64,000 nucleotides of DNA from Cepaea nemoralis (lineage: Eukaryota; Mollusca; Gastropoda; Stylommatophora; Helicidae). The position numbers and the translations under genes are program-made. The stretch is taken from positions 422,001 through 486,000 of the forward strand of contig JACEFZ010017415.1 of NCBI GenBank assembly GCA_014155875.1, given 5' to 3'. The notes below the pieces were generated by a model that made no database searches, had not been told where the DNA came from, and was given only the letters and a program-made list of their open reading frames with translations. Below, in pieces: positions 45,828 through 57,813 of the stretch. Every line of letters starts with the position of its first letter. Position 1 is the first letter of the stretch.

Positions 45828-45835
45828 GTCACAAC

Positions 45836-46232
45836 ATATAAACCACAGAGCGGAAGTATTTTGCCTCTGCGTGACTGCAAAATTTAACGATCATCACAAC
45901 GCGAATGCAAAATTTACCGATTATCACAAGGCGAAGGCAAAATGTGCTTCTTCTGTATTCAGCCTGTATCAGCATCAGCCAATGGGACACCGGCCGTCAA
46001 CCAACTCACTGCCAACCGTACTATCCTGAGTTATCCCATGCTGCTCCGCCCATGTCCTTCCGGTATGATTCACTTCCATATCTACTTATCTTCTCCGTGT
46101 GTTTGTACGTCTTCCACTGTATCTTTTGCCGCGTGGATTCCAGACAAAGGGTGTTCTAATTATGCTGTTATTCTCGTGTCTTTGATTTTTTTTGTTCAAT
46201 GTACAGTTTGTCCTATCCAGCGCCAGCATGTT
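45836..46232. other. no gene recognised
   Basis: A short duplication 'aaaatttaacgatcatcacaa'-like / 'aaaatttaccgattatcacaa'-like lies at 45880-45930. The 84- and 101-codon frames have no motif. Confidence 0.45.
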
Positions 46233-46590
46233 TTCTCCAGCTCTTGATTGACTGTTGTTTGTTGAGTTCTCTCAGTGCGCTCCCACATTGATGATTCTGT
46301 CATGACATTGCAGTTCTATGTTTCTCCAGCTCTTGATTCACTGTTGTTTGTTTAGTTCTCTCAGTGCGTCCCACATTGATGATTCTGTCATGACATTGCA
46401 GTTCTATGTTTCTCCAGCTCTTGATTCACTGTTGTTTGTTTAGTTCTCTCAGTGCGTCCCACATTGATGATTCTGTCATGACATTGCAGTTCTATGTTTC
46501 TCCAGCTCTTGATTCACTGTTGTTTGTTGAGTTCTCTCAGTGCGTCCCACATTGATGATTCTGTCATGACATTGCAGTTCTATGTTCCGC
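46233..46590. repeat. 88-bp minisatellite, four copies
   Basis: Unit includes 'tttctccagctcttgattca', 'ctgttgtttgtttagttctc' and 'gatgattctgtcatgacatt'. Copies start at about 46231, 46321, 46409 and 46497, giving 88 bp. Very few differences between copies, so recent. Confidence 0.95.
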
Positions 46591-46689
46591 AGACACAAAT
46601 TAATGAATGTTTGTAGTTTAAGAGTAATTGTTTTAGTTGATCTCCGTGTATTTGATCCCTACAGCAGTATTAATGTATGTTAGAGTTGA

Positions 46690-47545
46690 ATATACCCAGT
46701 TTTGTGCTCCGTTCAATTTCTTTTGACTTCTACAATATCCCTTGGTGCTATAACAGCTCCTCTTGACTTTTATGTTCTTATTTTGATATCATTATATGTT
46801 CCACCATCTTTCCATTCCTTCCTAAATAAATTTGTGTTTGATTTCACCTCATGAAATGAAGTTTCACCAAGGGAGATAGGATTCTGATTTGCTTGATTTC
46901 GTTTCAATATCTTTGTCTTTATCCTATGAATTTGTAAACATTTGTTGTGACCTCCCACCCAATGTGTTTAGTTTATCCTGCATCTGATTGCATGTCTCAT
47001 CATTGAGCTATTTTGTTGGAGGAGCCCGTCGAATTCGTTTTCTGGCAGTGCTTGTTGATTTCATAGTCAGTAAGAATACTAAAGGTGACAAAAGTCTCAC
47101 TCCTTTTCTTTATTTTATTTTATTTTTTTCGAATGCCTCTGTTTTCCATCATGGAGTGCTCTGCACCTCATTGTCCCTATGCGTTGTCTTCATTAAGTTA
47201 ATGCTTTTCTGTGGGATCCCATAATGCCCCATCAATAGAGATTCACTATCACTGCTACCAGAAGGACTTTTTCATACTGCACAAATCCTATACAATATGG
47301 TGAGGTCAATTGAATGTTGTTCTATATTCTGGTTGTCGTAGGATCTATTTGGAGAAACGCCTGTTATGTTCATCACTTTGTTGATTGCCAATGCATCTCT
47401 CAGCCTCCCCAGAAAGATCCTGTTTAATATCTGCCCAGGAGCAGACAGTAACATTATTCCTCTATAATGTTCACACTCATATATTTCCCCTGTCTTTGCC
47501 AGCTTCACCTGATATCCTTCTGTCCTGGCCTCCCGTGTGTTGCCA
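46690..47545 (-). pseudogene. old LINE reverse transcriptase remnant (fourth family)
   Basis: Minus-strand frame 47272-47625 contains 'CEHYRGIMLLSAPGQILNRI', an RT motif 2 equivalent. Further on, through stops, come 'GHYGIPQKSINLMKTTHRDN' (about 47215) and, in 46770-46958, 'KTKILKRNQANQNPISLGE' with 'GGTYNDIKIRT', which corresponds to the post-YADD region of RTE-like RTs. The catalytic box itself is not recognisable. Much more decayed than the other LINEs here. Confidence 0.78.
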
Positions 47546-48544
47546 GAATCCTTGGGAAGCAAAGAACAGTAACACTGTAGCCCTGCTTGGCGTGTCGTGA
47601 GAGGAGCGAAGGAGCTTCCGCCCAAGTCTGACCGGGACTATAGTGGAAGCACATAAAAGAACAACGGTCAACTAACATTCGTATCGTAAGAAACGACGAA
47701 TGATGGTTGGGCGTGGGCTGGCGTCCCAATTCTGCTGCAAAATCCGACCAACCAGGATTAAAATGTGCTGTTCCGTGCAATATTTTGCAAAATACCCCCC
47801 CCCCCCCCCACCCAATATACATTTAATGTAAACGATGTTCCGGATAAAATAAGATAATAGCACATATAAAACTTAATTGTGTATATATTGTGAGCCCAGG
47901 GTATGGACTTCTCCCGTAAACTGGGGATGTTTATTCTGTCTGAGGCAAAATATCCTTGGCCTGAACAATGTGAATAAAGACTGGATTGTGAAGATAGCAA
48001 TAACTACCACCAGAAGTGGAATTCAGTGGACTAATAGAGTAGCTTGATGATCTGCACTTGACTGAACACATTGCCCTGCTGTCCCACACACGAAATTAGA
48101 ATTAAAATAAATGAAACACACTTGCTGGGAGGGCATAAGAATGTGGTCTAAAAATTCACAGCGGATATGGAAATATAATGATATCAAGCAACTGATAACC
48201 CTTGGTGAAACCTCACTACAGAGGTGTAATAATATCATGTTTAGGTAGTCATCTAGACAAAGTTGGAGAAGCAGACAGAGATATTAAAATAAGCACACAA
48301 AAGACGAGGGGAGCTTTCATGGCACTGGGAAGTTTCTAGACGTACAATTATATCACAGCTAGCAGCAAACGCGGAATATCTCACGCAAGTGTTACATCCA
48401 TGGAAGCAGCAGAAGAAGAGGACTGTGTGACCAGAACTCCCTCAGCACTTAACACCCGACCGGCAAACAACAATATGCAGGGTATTTGCACACTCTCACT
48501 AAACCGTGTATGTAGAACAAATTTGAGAAATAAAGTACATGATG
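47546..48544. other. no gene recognised; C-tract at 47795-47809
   Basis: Contains a C run (G run on the minus strand). The stretch near 48480-48544 shares 'tgtagaacaaatttgagaaa'-like sequence in inverted orientation with about 51365-51420. Confidence 0.5.
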
Positions 48545-48555
48545 TCATCAAACAA

Positions 48556-50978
48556 TCAATCAATCAATCAATTGCCATGCCGGAAAGCGTGGGGGGTCAT
48601 GACTCGCCATTTCACTCGATCACCAGCGTCCAGGATCAGCTCAGCGTTCTTGTCTCGTCCATGCCATATGGCCAAGCCATCCAGATATTTTCCTCTCGGT
48701 CTTCCTTTTGGTCTCTTCCCTTCGATCTTGCCAGTTGTCACTAAGTTCTCCAATCCATTTCTTCTCATAACATGTACACAAAATGTTGACTGTCTACGAC
48801 TAATTTCTCGAATCAATTTACGATTGTCATTTGTCTCCTGTAGTACTTGGTCATTGATTTTTCTGTTTGTCTATGGTATTGTTTGCATTTTTCCCAGAAA
48901 AAGTATTTCTGCAGCAATCAGATGTTTTTCAGCTTGACTGCACATTCTCCAAGTTTCACATCCATACAAACGAACAGGCACTAAGTATCCACTCAACACT
49001 CTTTTTCTCGTTTCAATTGACATCTTTTTATTGGTCAGAATGTTTTTCATCTTGCTAAAGGTTACTTTCGCCATGGCGATTCTTGTTCTAATCTCTTCAA
49101 GGCATCTCCCATCAGATGTTATGACTGTTCCGAGATAATTGTACCGATTCACTTGTTGAAGAATATTCCCATTTACTTGTATATTACATTGTGGTACTTC
49201 GTTCTTCCTAGTGACGACCATAACCTGTGTCTTCTTACAATTTAATTCCAACCCCAGATGCTCAACAACAACCGCGTCTACTAATTGTTGTAGATCTTGT
49301 GCATTGTCTGCAATCAATACTGTATCATCTGCATATCTAATGTTATTGATGTTTCGTCCTCCAATGCTGATTCCATTTATATCTTCTACATTTCTGAAAA
49401 TATTTTCACTGTATAGGGAAAAAAGATCTGGAGACATTACACATCCCTGCCTAACACCTCTCTTAATAGGTTGATATTGTCCCACTTCATTATCAATCCT
49501 TATGGCAGCTTGTTGTTTCCAATATATGTTTTTTATAAGTCTAATGTCTTTCCCATCAATTTGTAGATCTGCAAGCATATCTACCATGTTGACATGTCTA
49601 ACTCTATCAAAAGCCTTTGTGTAGTCAATAAAGCAAAGGTGTATATCCTTGTTTACTTCTATAGCACGTTCAATAACTGTTCGCAGCATATACACAGCAT
49701 TTACTGTACCCTTTCCTTCTACAAACCCACATTGTTCTTCCCCTATTTCAGGTTGTATTTTCTTCCTCACTCTTTGCATGATAATTCGTAGCAAAATCTT
49801 TGTGATGTGACTCATTATACTAATTGTTCTATGTTGATCACATTCCAAGGCTCCTGATTTCTTTGGGATTGCAATAAATACAGAGTTACATAATTCAGAA
49901 GGTATATCTCCAGTATCATATAATGTGTTCAGCAGTCTGGTGACTTGCTCTAGTCCAAATTCTTCTAAAGCTTTAATCATTTCTGTTGTGATGTTATCTG
50001 CACCGGGGGCCTTGCCAGCTTTCATATGCTTAAGAACATTTCGAACCTCCATCTTCAAAATTGGCGGTCCTTCATTATTAAATCTAATATCATACTGTTC
50101 CTCTCTGTTATCATTATAAAGGTTTTTCACATAATCTGTCCATACATGTAGAATCTGATCTTTTTCTATTATGATTTTGCCATCTTTAGTTTTTAGACAG
50201 CCTGTTGATGTACTTGTTCTTTTATTAGTAAGTTCCTGAATTCTTTTGTGCACTAATTTGGTATTTTGACTGTTGTGTTGTTTTTCAATGTCTAAGCACT
50301 TTTCCTCAAGCCATGCTTCTTTTGCCTCCTTACATAATATTCTGATTGTCTGTGAATTTCTTCATAATTGGCAGAATTATTTTTGTTGAGTCTTCTTGTT
50401 TCCATTAGGTGTAAAATTTCTTCTGTCATCCATTTCTTACGACCCACCTTCTTTAATTTTGGAATAGTTGTTTCTGCAGCCAAACTGATTGAATTCTTCA
50501 ACATTTCCCATTGATCATCCACATCCTGGAATATGATCTCTAGATCAGACAATATATCAAATCTGTTCTGTACTTCTATGTTGAATTTGTTTTGTATTTC
50601 CTTGTCATTACTCAATTTACACAAATCATATTTAGTGTTTCCTGTTATATACTTGACTTTCTTCAACTTTATCCTCAGAGTTCCTGTAAGTAGTCTGTGG
50701 TCACTATAACAATCAGCACTGGGAACTGTTTTTGTTATTGTTAGTGCGTTTCTAAATCTTCTGCTAATCAGAATGTAGTCAATCTGGTTTCTGATCCTGC
50801 TATCAGCACTCCTCCATGTCCATAATCTTCTAGGGTGTTGCTTAAACCAGGTGTTTCCTACAATCATTTCCTGTTCTTTTACCCACTCTACGAGTCTGTA
50901 TCCTCTTTCATTTCTCTCTCCTAAACCATAGTTTCCTACTGAGTATCTATCACCTTGATTTCCTACGTATGCATTGAA
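48556..50978 (-). mobile_element. RTE-type LINE (family 1), most complete copy, with target duplication
   Basis: The 11-bp target duplication tcatcaaacaa lies at 48545-48555 and 50979-50989. The 3' tail is an ATTG repeat (seen as 'caatcaatcaatcaat' at 48556-48571). The element is 5'-truncated inside the endonuclease domain. It provides the reference for the fragments at 12656, 24858 and 36451-39760. Confidence 0.95.
48568..50975 (-). pseudogene. LINE family 1 polyprotein: partial endonuclease, reverse transcriptase, C-terminal block
   Basis: First frame (50292-50867 and a little upstream): end of an APE-type endonuclease, with 'NTWFKQHPRRLWTWRSAD', 'RNQIDYILISRRFR' and the catalytic 'CYSDHRLL' (SDH box). 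Second frame (48871-50253, 460 codons): reverse transcriptase with 'AGKAPGADNITTEMI', 'LCFIDYTKAFDRVRH' near residue 210, 'GVRQGCVMSPDLFSLYSEN' near 270 and 'IRYADDTVLIAD' near 307. Third frame (48568-48816): C-terminal 'RQSTFCVHVMRRNGLENLV' and 'GKIEGKRPKGRPRGKY', ending in 'FRHGN'. It is broken by a frameshift near 50270 and another near 48870. Catalytic residues of RT and the SDH histidine are kept, so decay is recent. Confidence 0.93.
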
Positions 50979-50989
50979 TCATCAAACAA

Positions 50990-51429
50990 CGTGCTAAAAA
51001 TTCATTAAATTAGTTACAATAGTTACTGCTATGGTCTAACGTTGTTTTGGGGAGGCTGGAAAGTACCAAAGAAGTATTCATTTAACAGGTGCTGGAAGTG
51101 TCCACTGTGAGCTTCGGGACATGACTGTACGTCATATTGCCAAATACCTTCTGCAACGTTTCTGTTGTTTATCATGAAATCTTGCTATAAATCTTTGAAA
51201 AACCTTCTGTGTGTATCCACCGCCATTTCAAAACACTTGTTTAACCAAAACAATTCTTTCTTCCGTTGATAACACCATTCTGTTTAGAGTGCAAAGAATT
51301 ACTCCAGCCATTCGCTGCATATTGTTCCATGAAGGACTGTGGGGCAAATTTTTTTATGACATCATATACTTCATTTTTCAAATTTGTTCTACATACAAAG
51401 TGTATTGAGACTTTACAAACACCCTGTGC
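50990..51429 (-). repeat. unidentified dispersed repeat, partly coding-like
   Basis: Minus-strand frame around 51241-51420 reads 'VCRTNLKNEVYDVIKKFAPQ' and 'WSNSLHSKQNGVINGRKNCF'. The first part recurs on the plus strand at about 48505-48550 ('VCRTNLRNKVHDVIK'), so this is a dispersed element, possibly a DNA transposon. I cannot name the family. Confidence 0.4.
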
Positions 51430-51478
51430 GTGTGAGTGAGTGAGTGAGTGAGTGTGTGTGTGTGTGTGTGTGAGAGCG

Positions 51479-51516
<38 letters not shown>
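51430..51516. repeat. (GAGT)n, (TG)n, (CG)n and (GA)n compound microsatellite
   Basis: Four adjacent short tandem repeats in succession. Confidence 0.95.
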
Positions 51517-51734
51517 AAATAAGCTTACAATACACACATATATATTTTCTGGGAAAGACAGGTGCACGCACATTTAGTCTCATAGCTGATACTGTGGTTG
51601 GGTTGTGAAGTATTAGGCCATCGCATACTTTAGGCCATGTATAACGCACTGCATATACACACAATATGACGGGCCTGCGTGCCAATTCTTAACCCTTTGA
51701 AAATAAAGATTTTCGTTCGTTCGTACGTCCGTTC

Positions 51735-51777
51735 TCCCCCCCCCCCCCCTCTCTCTCTCCCTCTGTGTGTGTGTGTG

Positions 51778-51867
<90 letters not shown>

Positions 51868-51895
51868 AAAAGATATATATATATATATATTGTGA
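51735..51895. repeat. C-tract, (TG)n, long (GA)n and (TA)n compound
   Basis: C run 51737-51749, TG 51765-51778, GA 51781-51864 and TA 51873-51890. Confidence 0.96.
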
Positions 51896-51920
51896 GTGCG
51901 CGCGCCGGGATGTGCATGCA

Positions 51921-52277
51921 TGTTATGCTATGTGCTATTCAAATCACGAAATGTAGTCGTCTTGATGCACACTGTTTGTTGTTTTGTTTTTTTAACTTTC
52001 CTGGATGCAAAATTTGTTTTTAGTCTTTACAATTTCCAGTGTTATGCTATGTGCTATTCAAATCACGAAATGTAGTCGTCTTGATGCACACTGTTTGTTG
52101 TTTTGTTTTTTTAACTTTCCTGGATGCAAAATTTGTTTTTAGTCTTTACAATTTCCAGTGTTATGCTATGTGCTATTCAAATCACGAAATGTAGTCGTCT
52201 TGATGCACACTGTTTGTTGTTTTTTTTATAACTTTCCTGGATGCAACATTTGTTTTTAGTCTTTACAATTTCCAGTG
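51921..52277. repeat. 119-bp tandem triplication
   Basis: Copies start at 51921, 52040 and 52159 with 'tgttatgctatgtgctattc'. The first two are virtually identical; the third has small changes. Recent duplication. Confidence 0.96.
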
Positions 52278-52387
52278 TTCCGCGAAACATGGCGGGGATA
52301 GAAGACTCCCGGTTAGGGTTTGTTCTACGATCACAGTGCATTCATTACTCGTGTTGTAATCAGCCATTACTATCACATTAATAACAA

Positions 52388-53205
52388 GCTCCCATCACAG
52401 AACAGACACATTCACACACAGAACAGACACATTCACACACACACAACAGACACATTCACACACACACAACAGACACAATCACACACAGAACAGACACATT
52501 CACACACACACACAACAGACACATTCACACACAGAAAAGACACATTCACACACAGAACAGACACATTCACACACAGAACAGACACATTCACACACAGAAC
52601 AGACACATTCACACACAGAAAAGACGCATTCATACACAGAACAGACACATTCACACACAGAACAGACACATTCACACACACACACACACACACACAACAG
52701 ACACATTCACACACACACACACACAACAGACACATTCATACACAGAACAGACACATTCATACACAGAAAAGACACATTCACACGCAGAATAGTCACATTC
52801 ATAGACAGAACAGACACTTTCATAGACAGTTCAGAGGCACGCATACACCACAAGGACAGATCTATGCAGAGCAGACACACGCCTATACAGAACATATACA
52901 CGCCTATACAACAGACACATCTATACAGAACAGACACACACTTATACAGAACAGACACACGCTTATACAGAACAGACACATTTACACAGAACAGATGCAC
53001 GCTTATATACAACAGACATCTACACAGAACAGACACATCTATACAAAAAGACACATCTATGCAGAAAGACACATCTATGCAGAAAGACACATCAATATAG
53101 AACAGACACATCAATATAGAACAGACACACGCTTATATAGAACAGACATCTATACAGAACAGACATCTATACAGAACAGACATCTATACAGAAAAGACAT
53201 CTATA
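52388..53205. repeat. minisatellite based on 'acagacacattcacacacag', left block
   Basis: About 21-bp units on the left (52388-52800) shade into related units with 'agaacagacacacgctta' and 'gaacagacatctatac' on the right, so several subtypes are in succession. Open frames here are artefacts of stop-poor units. Confidence 0.93.
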
Positions 53206-53428
53206 GGGAGTCTCCGCGGCGAAGTGGTCAAGCCGTTCGACTCGGGCTCTTCGATTCCGGGCCGCGTCCTTCGGTTCACGAGTGAAATTTTTCAAAGACT
53301 CCTATGGGTCGTCGCTAAAGCTACGGAGTTCGTGCTTTATGTGACGCTTTCCACGCTGTGGTAAGAGAACGAGCCATATGGGATAAGACCCGGTGCAATG
53401 AAGCCGACCCTGTCGACTTTTAAGCGAC
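53206..53428 (+). repeat. SINE-A copy 2, inserted in the minisatellite
   Basis: Begins 'gggagtctccgcggcgaagt' and ends 'gtcgacttttaagcgac'. A small deletion removes most of the B box (the sequence goes from 'gggctc' to 'ttcgattcc'). Minisatellite units resume immediately on both sides. Confidence 0.93.
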
Positions 53429-53762
53429 AGACACGTCTTTTCAGAACAGACACATCTATACAGACCAGACACATCTATATAGACCAGACATATCTATACA
53501 GAACAGACACATCTATACAGAACAGAAACACATATACAGAACAGACACAAGCATGTACAGAACAGACACACGCATAAACAGAACAGACACATGCGTGTAC
53601 AGAACCGACATATGCATGTACAGAACCGACACATGCATGCACAGAACAGACACATGCATGTACAGAGCAGATATGTATAGACAGAAAAGACATGTACAGA
53701 AGCATGTACAGAAGAGACAGAACATATAAAGAACAGACACATTCACGAAGCAAACACAAACA

Positions 53763-53795
<33 letters not shown>
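53429..53795. repeat. same minisatellite, right block, ending in (CA)n
   Basis: 'cagacacatctatacagac', then 'agaacagacacatgcatgta'-type units, then (CA)n at 53757-53795. Confidence 0.92.
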
Positions 53796-53799
<4 letters not shown>

Positions 53800-55758
53800 C
53801 ACAATATAAACACGAGTGTTTAATGCAGAGATTAATTCTCGAGTGCCCATCTATGATCAACCACTCAGCACTTGACCTAAGAAGACGTTCATTTATAACT
53901 GCCCATCTATAATCAACCACTCAGACCTAAGAAGACATTCATTTATCACTGCCCATGTGTGACGTCTCAAGCACTTAAACTAGTAGAGACAATTTATCAG
54001 TCCTTTGTCACCGGCAGACAGCTGGTGCAACAACGTCTGCGCTTAGATATTCAGTCGGTTTAACCTTGCCAATCTAGCTAGGCAATGCATACCTAGCAAC
54101 CACATAATAATCTGCGCTGAAACAGACAAAGTGACAGTACAACCCTGTCAAGATAACAGTGACACAGATGTTGCACGATAACATGGCGCTGTAAAATGAT
54201 GAGATCAGCATACCTGCACAAGCGATTATTTGAAGCACACAAGTATCACACAGTGTTGGGAGCAGCACGTACTATATAAGTGGACACCGTAAAACAGTGC
54301 GCCTCTTGCTGACCGTAACGAACACTAGAACCCCAACACAAGCCGATACCTCACCGGCACCGGGTTAAGCTGCTGTGTACACATTATGTGTCTTCCTTTG
54401 AAGAACATTTTCTGGAAATAATGTTGGCTTATTCACGATATACATCTCTTTTTACCCATTCGTGGAATCTATTTCTCTTTTCCTCGCGTGACCCTCATCC
54501 TGTATCGTCCCTTCCTGCGTGATATTCATTAACATAACACAGTGACCGTAAGTCAAGGTCAGTGGGAAGTCGTTACATTATACAAACCTGGAAAACGGGT
54601 TAGTTAAATAAACCTCACACGATTGTCTTCTGCAAACACTTGTTAATCCGGAACCTGTCAGAAATGTGCTAGATGCAAAGCTCTCAGGTTACCGCTGACA
54701 AGAACCGCTATTTCCTATTACACTAATCATGAACAGAACTTTTGTTAGCACAGTCGGTGCAAATCTCCCCTCTCCTTACATGATCTATTGACCCAGTCCT
54801 TCCGCGCTACACCCACCTCCCAGTTCGCGCGAGGTCAGGTACCTGCCACTACTGACCTAGTACCCTAGATTGTCTTGCTCCCTATAATCTCGATCGATAC
54901 CAAGGCCCATCCCTCGTTTACTTCCAGGGGTGGTTTATTCCCAACAGGCAACGCGGCACAGCGGCCTGACACGGAACACAAGCCAACCAACCAGCCTGGC
55001 AGAAGTCAATGTGCGACAGCAGACAGACACACATGCAGGCAGACATACGTGCACGCCGCACGCACACTTGCAAGCCGCACAGCAATTTGGCTAAATGTCT
55101 GGAGCTGGGGAATGTCACGTTACAGGTAGTTAGGGCTACACGTGCAACCAGCCTTCTGCTGGCCAACACATCCGAGCTTGTGTCGGTAGGAGAGATTTGG
55201 CGACAGTACTTCGGTGCACTAGTACAACCCAGATAGCGTGAACCTGGCAGACACAGCATGATAAGCGATAGGACATTGGAAGAGGGGTGTGGAGGCGAGT
55301 AGATCAAGCCACAGGGATCAAGGGGATTGTAGGGAGAAAAGGGGTGGTGGGAGAAGTGAATTGTGTGACTTAAAAAAGTGTGTAACACACGAGACAAAGA
55401 AGAAGCAGTCCCCCCCCCCCCCCCCCCAATTAGCAGACAGACAGGCAGGCTGACAATGTTCAACATGACGTACAGTATTTTATCCTGGCGTGGCGTCACA
55501 GTGTTCTGTACTGTATAATCCCCAAGTTCAAGAAAAGTATGAAAATAACCTGGCTGAAATGTGAATAATCATGACACAAGTCTCTTTGTGTGTAGCCTCC
55601 CATCAGAACACACCAATGCATGCGTTGATAGTTGTTCTACACTAAGATGAAAGGCTATCAAGAATCTTCTCTTGCCTTTTTCTCTTGGTTTTTATGTTCC
55701 CAGCTCTTGCAATATGTTTCTAGTTTTACTCTTCACATATTACGGTGTGAGTGGAAGG

Positions 55759-55759
<1 letters not shown>
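53796..55759. other. no gene recognised; short duplication and a C-tract
   Basis: A tandem pair 'gcccatctat(g/a)atcaacca' ... 'acctaagaagac(g/a)ttcat' occurs at 53848-53955. A C run lies at 55410-55427. Frames up to 193 codons (54918-55499, minus) show no domain and include the C-tract as poly-Gly. Confidence 0.5.

Positions 55760-55842
<83 letters not shown>
55760..55842. repeat. (GA)n microsatellite
   Basis: About 40 GA units. Confidence 0.97.
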
Positions 55843-55847
<5 letters not shown>

Positions 55848-55969
55848 TAGTGTCGTCACAATGACCTGTAGTCGCATGTTGTACACAGTGCGGTTAAAAG
55901 TAGAGTGTAACAATTATGAGCACTTCAGTGAAAATAGCATTCACACACTCCGCGTAAATGGGGCCAATC

Positions 55970-57410
55970 CAGGGTTGCCAGATCACTGTGATCAAATAAA
56001 GCCAAGTAATGAAATAAAAAAGCCAAAAAAAGCCAAACATTACCCAATAAAAATATCTATTAAAAATATATTTACATCACATGAGTACATCTTCTTTAAG
56101 TAAGTATTCCTCTTCATTGTTGAGAGATTCAGTACAGGATTCCTTAGAATATAAAATTTCAGCTTTAAAATCATTCAACATTTTGGATGAAGGACACTGC
56201 ATATTTGATGCACAATGCTAATGAATAGCAAACACACTTGTACTGAACACATGAAGGAGATACATCTGTCATTCTGGACCAAACTGAATTGTTGCATCCA
56301 ACTATATTGGAAGCACCATCTAATGCAAAACCAATGCAATTTATTCATTTTTTAAATTTCATTGTTAATCAAATTAAATATATTCTCTCCTGTAGCCTCC
56401 TGAACTGGAATCAAACCTAGAAAACTAATAGTAATTTCATTTCTTTTATCGCTGAGATATCTTACTAAAATGCACAAATACTTTTGGATCGAGACATCAG
56501 TGGACTCATCAATGATGAGTGTATACATCTTGTTTTGCAGATCCAGAATTAGATCAGACTTTAAAGATGGTGAAATAACATTTCTTATTAATGACATGCA
56601 CTTCGTTCGGTGCAATTTTATCTGACCAATAGTGCTGCCACCTCCATGGGCTACCATTATTTCACCTAAGTGATCGATGGTGCGTATGGCACTATGGCAG
56701 GCCATGCTAACAGCAATTTGTAACTCTGCTAATGTGACTTTATCATCAATTTTCTTACTTGTTTTCTTCACTGAAAGTGTTTTTTGTGAAGATGGTGCGC
56801 TTCGCTTGTGTTTTTCTGTTGTTTCATGACTTGCGAGATTAGAAAGTCTTGAAACAATATTACATCGGCACAATTTGCAATATGCCGATTCAGAGCAATC
56901 AGTGAATTTCTTGAGCCAACAAATGTCTTTTCCCATTGATCATTATATTTCCGATTAGTATCATAAGATGGTTTCCACTTTGGCATGATAATGGGCTCAA
57001 TAATAAGAAACACTTGCCATGAAGGTATAATGAATTTGAAAACTTAATTGAACAGTAAGGTGTCTGCGCAGTGCGTGAGTGCGCATAGAACAGAGTACAA
57101 GTACAGTACGAAAACCATTAAGTGTTTAATACTTGTTAGTTGTTACGTTCGTTCTCGAGAATGAACCAAAAGCAGTATAAGCTAAGCTTCTTGTTTTGCA
57201 TTTGTTTTAGCTAAAAAGTGTTAAAGCAAGACAAAATTAAATTCGGCAAATTCAAAAAAGAGGCATTTATTGCTAATTATTATTATGCCATTACAAATTT
57301 GTTAAGCCAAGAAAAAAGCCAAAAAAGCCAACTGATATTTTGACGCCAAACTTGTTTTTAAAAGCCAGATTTATCAGATTTGACGTTAAAAAGCCAATCT
57401 GGCAACCCTG
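55970..57410 (-). mobile_element. hAT element with perfect termini, 1441 bp
   Basis: Perfect 8-bp target duplication GGCCAATC (55962-55969 and 57411-57418). Terminal inverted repeats CAGGGTTGCCAGAT are exact at both ends. Subterminal regions are filled with 'aaaagccaa' words in both orientations, the usual transposase-binding repeats of hAT elements. The interior keeps parts of a transposase on the minus strand but is too short to be autonomous. A fragment of the same family lies at 10233-10558. Confidence 0.96.
56095..56992 (-). pseudogene. hAT transposase relic with BED-like zinc finger
   Basis: The start 'MPKWKPSYDTNRKYNDQWEK' lies at about 56930-56986 in one frame. A frameshift then leads to frame 56352-56936, which has a BED-like finger ('CKLCRCNIVSRLSNLASHET...H') at about residues 20-43, a helical segment, and the first catalytic aspartate region 'YTLIIDESTDVS' with 'CILVRYLSDKRNEITISFL'. 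Past its stop, another frame (about 56200-56350) gives 'GFALDGASNIVGCNNSVWSR' and 'CVCYSLALC', the second aspartate region. A deletion then fuses this to the C-terminal 'MLNDFKAEI'-like block (about 56100-56200). The large insertion domain and third acidic residue are missing. Confidence 0.9.
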
Positions 57411-57418
57411 GGCCAATC

Positions 57419-57813
57419 TGAAATTCCTAAATAGGTGGGTGTTTTCCACTATAGTGTTTTTTGTGTGTGTTTTTTTTTTTTGGCCTCAATATAAAATTCA
57501 ATATCTCAGTAACCAAGTGAGAGAAAATGATGAGATTTAGCATATAACCTTATCATTATGTCCACCCAACAAAAAAAATTTCTGGAGATTGTACAGCAGA
57601 TTTCAATGTTTGTTTATATGCGGTATATAATTTATGGCTCCCGCATTCATGCCATCATTTTAAGAGTATTACAGCTTCAGCAAGACACACCCCCGCTCTT
57701 TTCGAAATTGTCTGGCGGGTTTCTTTTTGGCACAAACAGCGCGAAGTTAAATGGGTGTGTTCAGAGGTGTCTCAAATGGGGGTTCTTTCATGAAACGTGA
57801 TTATATAAATAAA
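57419..57813. other. no recognisable feature
   Basis: No gene signal. Confidence 0.45.

Noticed and set aside
47272..47625. 117-codon minus-strand frame as a host gene
   Set aside because: Its middle is an RT motif and neighbouring frames continue the same LINE.
52320..53285. 321-codon Thr/His-rich frame
   Set aside because: Stop-poor minisatellite units and part of a SINE.
54918..55499. 193-codon minus-strand frame
   Set aside because: No motif; includes a poly-Gly stretch from the C-tract and overlaps other frames of similar quality.
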